Source of the DNA: Catellatospora sp. IY07-71
GTDB lineage: Bacteria > Actinomycetota > Actinomycetes > Mycobacteriales > Micromonosporaceae
NCBI RefSeq assembly: GCF_018326265.1
Contig: NZ_AP023360.1
Span: 3,587,501-3,651,500, forward strand
Length of the DNA stretch: 64,000 bases
Direction: 5' to 3'
Program-made: the position numbers and the translations under genes
Notes under the pieces: model-generated
Told to the model about the DNA's origin: nothing
What the model saw: only the letters and a program-made list of their open reading frames with translations
Databases searched by the model: none
In this document: positions 60,232 through 64,000 of the stretch, one piece after another
Layout of the letters: the number at the start of each line of letters is the position of its first letter
Numbering within the stretch: position 1 is the stretch's first letter

Positions 60232-63200
60232 ATGGACGCGCAAACCCGGGAGCTGGTGCTGGGCGCATACGCTGGGAAGGCGTACGACGACGGGCCCTTC
60301 CGGGCGATCCCGTCGATGATCGAGGAGCAGGCCGACCTGCGTCCTGATCGGCCCGCGCTGACCTACCAGGGCCGCACGCTCAGCTACCGCGATGTCGACG
60401 AGCTGGCCGACGGCCTCGGCGGGCAGTTGCGCGACCTGGGTGTGACCAGGGGCGACGTCGTGCCGGTGCTGCTGGCCAACGGGCTGGAGATGCCGATCGC
60501 GTACCTCGCGCTGATGAAACTCGCCGCCGCGTTCGTGCCGCTGGACCCCGCCTGGCCGGCCGACCGCCTGCGGGCCACCATCGGCGCGCTCAGGCCGCGC
60601 CTGGTGCTCTGCGCCGAACCCGCCGCCGTGCCCGAGGAGCTGCGCGGGCTGGCCCTGCCGCTCGACGTCGACCTGATCAGCCGCGCGCCGGAGCGGCTCG
60701 GCACGCCGGTCATGGCGGACGACCTCTGCTACGGCATCTTCACCTCGGGCACCACCGGCGAGCCCAAGTGCGCACTCAACCTGCACGCCGGGCTGACCAA
60801 CCGGTTCCGCTTCATGACGCGGTACTTCGCCGCGACCGGCGAGGAGGTGGTGCTGCAGAACAGCAAGCACACCTTCGACTCCTCCGTGTGGCAGCTGTTC
60901 TGGCCGCTGACCACGGGCGCCCGCTGCGTCATCCCGGCCCAGGGCGAGTTCCTCGACCTGGAGCACACGATCGCGACCATCGCCCAGCACCGCATCACCA
61001 TGACCGACTTCGTGCCGAGCATCTTCAACCTGCTCGTCACGATCGTCGACCGGGACCGGCGGTCCCTGGCGAAGATCTCCTCGCTGCGGCAGCTGATCGT
61101 CGGCGGCGAGGAGATCAGCCCCAGGATGGCCCACCGGCTGTGCGAGCTGCTGCCGGACCTGCGCATCACCAACGGGTACGGCCCCACCGAGGCCTCCATC
61201 GGGATGATCTTCCATCCGGTCTCCCCGGCCGACGGCGACGTGATCCCGCTGGGGCGGCCCATCGACAACTGCTACGCGGTCATCGTCGACGACGACCTGC
61301 GGCCGCTGCCCCCGGGCACGCCGGGCGAGATCGTCATCGGCGGGGTCTGCCTCGGCCGGGGCTACCTGGACGACCCGGTCCGCACCGGCGAGGTGTTCGT
61401 CCGCAACCCGTTCCCCGAGCTGCCCGGCCCGCTGCTGTACCGCACCGGCGACCTCGGCCACGTGGACGACCGGGGCCGGTTCGTCTTCCACGGCCGCAAG
61501 GACTCCCAGGTCAAGATCGCGGGCGTGCGCATCGAGCTGGGCGAGATCGAGGCGGCCGCGGCGGGCTGCCCCGAGGTGCGCGAATGCCGCGTGCTCGTGC
61601 ACGCGGCCGACGGCGGGCGGTCACTGGCGATCTTCGCGGCCGGCGACGAGCGGCTGACCGAGGCGTCGCTGCGCGCCCACCTCCGCGGCGTCCTGCCGCG
61701 CACCATGCTGCCCCGGCACTACGTCGTGCTGCCCGAGCTGCCGCTGACCGGCAACGGCAAGGTCGACCGCCGGGCGCTGGCGGGCATGCTCACGCGGCGG
61801 CTGGAGCGCGAACTGCCCACCCCGACGTCGCTGGCCGACCGGGTGCTGCACGTGCTGCGCACCGTGCTCGGCCAGCCGGGGCTCGGCGGCGCCGACGACT
61901 TCTTCCGCAGCGGCGGCGACTCCCTGCAGGCGCTGGCGGCCGTGACCGAGCTGGCCCGCGAGACGGGAGTCGGCCTCGGCGTCCAGGACCTGATCGACGC
62001 GCCGACCGCCGCCGCCATGACCGAGCTGGTGTGGCGGCGCTCCGGTGACGGCGACACCGGAATGCACGACGGCACGCTGCTGCTCGCCGACGCGGTCGTG
62101 CCCGACGACCTCGTGATACGCCGGGCCGGCCGGCCCGGCGAGCCGCGCGTGGTGCTGCTCACCGGCGCCACCGGCTTCGTCGGCGCCCGCCTGGCCTACG
62201 AGCTGCTCAGCGGCACGGACCTGGAGGTCGTCTGCCTGTGCCGCGCGGTCGACGACGCCGACGCGCTCGCGCGGGTCACGGCGGCGCTGAGCGGGCAGGG
62301 GCTGTGGGAGCCGGGATTCGCGCAGCGGCTGTCGGCGTACGCCGGAGACCTGGCCCGTCCCCGGCTCGGCCTGCCGGACCAGGTGTGGGATCACCTGGCC
62401 GAGACCTGCGACACCGTGCTCCACAACGGAGCCATGGTCAACTTCCTCTACGACTACCGCGCGCACCGGGCCGCCAACGTGCTGGGCACGGGGGAGCTGC
62501 TGCGACTGGCGATGACCGGCCGGACGAAGCCGATCCACCACATCTCGACGCTGGGCGCGCTGGAGGCCGAGGCCGCCCTGCACACCAGTCCGCTGCCGGA
62601 GGACGTCGACGTGCTGGCCGTGCAGCCGCCGATCGGCGGCTACAGCCGGTCCAAGCTGGTCGCCGAGCAGCTGCTGGCGCAGGCGCGCCGCCGCGGCGCG
62701 GCGGTGACCGTCTACCGGCTCGGCGAGATCATGCCGGCCGCCGACAACGGCTGGCCGAACCGGCGGGCGCTGACGCACCTGCTGCTGTCGGCGTTCCACC
62801 GGCTGAAGATGAGCCCGGCGGTGCCGATGAGCTCGGACTACACGCCGGTGGACTACGCGGCGCGGCGCGTCGTCGCGGGGCTGCGGGATCCGCGGGCGGC
62901 CGGCGGCACGCTGCACGTCTTCCATCCCGAGAGCGTCAGCTACACCGAGCTGCCCGCCCGTGGCGTGGCGACGTGGTCGACGGTCGACTGCCGGACCTTC
63001 GTGGCTGGCCTGCGCGAGGCGGCCGGTGACACGTCCGACTGGGAACTGAGCACGCTGCTGGCGCTGCTGCGGCTGCCCGACGGCGCCGACGAGGCGACCC
63101 TGGCCCGCCGCCTCGGTGGCCTGCTCACGGACAACCCGGTGCTGTTCGGCAAGGACGCCTGCCAGGCGCTGGCGCGGCGCTGGGCACTGTCCGACGAGTC

Positions 63201-63318
63201 GCTGCACGGCTCGATGGCCGCGTACCACCGGTGGCTGGGCGGGCCGGGGGCGCTGCCCGCACCGCGGGATCCGGTGCCGCCGGGTGACGCCGTGCGGCTG
63301 CGCCCGGCAGCTTATTGA
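60232..63318 (+). CDS. Adenylation - carrier - thioester-reductase enzyme (A-T-R), NRPS-like
   Basis: This is a 1,028-residue stand-alone NRPS-like reductase. The adenylation domain covers about 20-510: FTSGTTGEPK near 169, NGYGPTEASIG near 314, YRTGDLG, KIAGVRIELGEIE and NGKVDRRAL. The phosphopantetheine serine is Ser564 in FFRSGGDSLQ. The reductase domain begins near 643 (LTGATGFVGARLAYELL) with the SDR-type YSRSKLVAEQLL near 804. It should activate a carboxylic or amino acid, load it on its carrier and release it as an aldehyde with NADPH. It resembles Lys2/carboxylic acid reductase enzymes and orphan A-T-R synthetases. ATG 60232 is preferred over TTG 60223, with GGTTGGGG upstream. The aldo/keto reductase 35 bases downstream may reduce the product further. 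Confidence 0.9.
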   Translation: MDAQTRELVLGAYAGKAYDDGPFRAIPSMIEEQADLRPDRPALTYQGRTLSYRDVDELADGLGGQLRDLGVTRGDVVPVLLANGLEMPIAYLALMKLAAAFVPLDPAWPADRLRATIGALRPRLVLCAEPAAVPEELRGLALPLDVDLISRAPERLGTPVMADDLCYGIFTSGTTGEPKCALNLHAGLTNRFRFMTRYFAATGEEVVLQNSKHTFDSSVWQLFWPLTTGARCVIPAQGEFLDLEHTIATIAQHRITMTDFVPSIFNLLVTIVDRDRRSLAKISSLRQLIVGGEEISPRMAHRLCELLPDLRITNGYGPTEASIGMIFHPVSPADGDVIPLGRPIDNCYAVIVDDDLRPLPPGTPGEIVIGGVCLGRGYLDDPVRTGEVFVRNPFPELPGPLLYRTGDLGHVDDRGRFVFHGRKDSQVKIAGVRIELGEIEAAAAGCPEVRECRVLVHAADGGRSLAIFAAGDERLTEASLRAHLRGVLPRTMLPRHYVVLPELPLTGNGKVDRRALAGMLTRRLERELPTPTSLADRVLHVLRTVLGQPGLGGADDFFRSGGDSLQALAAVTELARETGVGLGVQDLIDAPTAAAMTELVWRRSGDGDTGMHDGTLLLADAVVPDDLVIRRAGRPGEPRVVLLTGATGFVGARLAYELLSGTDLEVVCLCRAVDDADALARVTAALSGQGLWEPGFAQRLSAYAGDLARPRLGLPDQVWDHLAETCDTVLHNGAMVNFLYDYRAHRAANVLGTGELLRLAMTGRTKPIHHISTLGALEAEAALHTSPLPEDVDVLAVQPPIGGYSRSKLVAEQLLAQARRRGAAVTVYRLGEIMPAADNGWPNRRALTHLLLSAFHRLKMSPAVPMSSDYTPVDYAARRVVAGLRDPRAAGGTLHVFHPESVSYTELPARGVATWSTVDCRTFVAGLREAAGDTSDWELSTLLALLRLPDGADEATLARRLGGLLTDNPVLFGKDACQALARRWALSDESLHGSMAAYHRWLGGPGALPAPRDPVPPGDAVRLRPAAY

Positions 63319-63352
63319 TCGTCTTGATCGAGGTCGCAGGAGAGGGAGACGA

Positions 63353-64000
63353 GTGGAATACCGCACGATGGGCCGACTCGGCTGGCAGGTCAGCGAGGTC
63401 GGCTACGGCATGTGGGGCATCGGCGGCGGGCCCGGCGGCTTCACCGGCTGGGACTACGACGCCGCGCCGGGCTGCCTCGACGAGGCGGTCGAGCTGGGCT
63501 GCAACTTCTTCGACACGGCCTGGGTGTACGGGCGGGGGGTCAGCGAGCAGCTGCTCGGCGCGCTGCTGCGCCGCCACCCGGACCGGCGGCTGTACGTCGC
63601 CACCAAGATCCCGCCGCGCAACCGGGAGTGGCCGCCCGGCCCGCACGACACCCTCGACGATGTCTTCCCCGCCGCGCACATCCGCGAGTACACCGAGCAC
63701 AGCCTCAAGAACCTGGGCGTGGACCGGATCGACCTGATGCAGTTCCACGTCTGGGAGGACCGCTGGGCCGCCGACGAGCGCTGGCAGGAGGCGATCGCCG
63801 AGCTCAAGAGCGACGGGCTGATCGACGGCGTGGGCATCAGCGTCAACCGGTGGGAGCCGGCCAACTGCCTGCGGGCGCTGGATACCGGGCTGATCGACGT
63901 CATCCAGGTCATCTACAACATCTTCGACCAGGCGCCCGAGGACGAGCTGTTCGCCCGCGCGCAGGCCGACGGCATCGGCATCATCGCGCGGGTCCCGTTC
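63353..64000 (+). CDS. Aldo/keto reductase, 3' end outside window
   Basis: The first 216 residues of an aldo/keto reductase: the N-terminal strand YRTMGRLGWQVSEVGYGMW, catalytic Asp and Tyr in NFFDTAWVYG, Lys in YVATKIP and His in LMQFHVWED, plus GVGISVNRWEP and IQVIYNIFDQ. It reduces aldehydes or ketones with NADPH. GTG 63353 follows AGGAGAGGGAGA; the gene lies 35 bases after the A-T-R gene and probably shares its transcript, which suggests it acts on the aldehyde released there. The frame is open to the window end. Confidence 0.88.
   Translation, partial: MEYRTMGRLGWQVSEVGYGMWGIGGGPGGFTGWDYDAAPGCLDEAVELGCNFFDTAWVYGRGVSEQLLGALLRRHPDRRLYVATKIPPRNREWPPGPHDTLDDVFPAAHIREYTEHSLKNLGVDRIDLMQFHVWEDRWAADERWQEAIAELKSDGLIDGVGISVNRWEPANCLRALDTGLIDVIQVIYNIFDQAPEDELFARAQADGIGIIARVPF

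Overview
The window reads as chromosome of a high-GC actinomycete, most likely a Micromonosporaceae member. This is an inference from the very GC-rich third codon positions, frequent GTG/TTG starts, LamG/DNRLRE and RHS secreted proteins, a GH11-CE4 xylanase with CBM2 modules, and sugar ABC transporters without their own ATPase. I saw no rRNA, tRNA or CRISPR array. The long ORFs antisense to good genes look like codon-bias shadows and are left out.

Layout. (a) 1-6 kb: the 3' end of a UvrD-like helicase, a soluble Ser/Thr kinase, a DUF1295 membrane enzyme, then the wreck of a type VII (WXG100-like) polymorphic-toxin locus. That locus has a YbaB-like gene, a toxin pseudogene split by a tnpB element, and an intact YwqK-type immunity gene. 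(b) 6-8.5 kb: a secreted M6 metalloprotease. (c) 8.7-28 kb: the most striking part. Three tandem ~1,200-residue secreted DNRLRE/LamG proteins precede a 2,284-residue RHS toxin with a Hint domain, an unassigned C-terminal toxin tail and an Imm32-like immunity gene. All four large genes carry the same promoter-like element, (G/A)CAGCG-N18-TAGCGT, with invariant spacing, so they look like one regulon although each LamG gene has its own terminator. (d) 28-33.5 kb: GH11-CBM2-CE4-CBM2 xylanase/deacetylase, HD protein, SDR, a second tnpB element and a gene remnant. (e) 33.5-42.8 kb: DUF6223 protein, NarL-type two-component system, DUF1801 protein, an asymmetric heterodimeric ABC exporter, a repeat pair, tautomerase, small monooxygenase and a 5'-truncated XRE/TPR regulator. 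(f) 42.8-52.9 kb: a sugar-acid/oligosaccharide utilisation locus. A DeoR-LacI hybrid regulator and heparinase II/III-like lyase face a 2-hydroxyacid dehydrogenase, DUF2264 protein, binding lipoprotein, two permeases and a YesL-like protein. (g) 52.9-60 kb: class F sortase with a DUF4397 surface protein, TetR/FAD monooxygenase pair, DAO-type oxidoreductase, two paralogous secreted proteins and an I36-type inhibitor. (h) 60-64 kb: a stand-alone adenylation-carrier-reductase enzyme followed by an aldo/keto reductase that runs off the window.

How the parts work together. Region (c) resembles a contact- or surface-toxin island with its own immunity. Region (f) should import an oligosaccharide using an ATPase encoded elsewhere and break it down inside the cell under a divergent repressor. 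Region (h) should reduce an activated acid to an aldehyde and possibly onward. The two tnpB copies are related but diverged, have intact catalytic residues and no tnpA nearby; one sits inside the decayed toxin gene, and its removal restores the reading frame.
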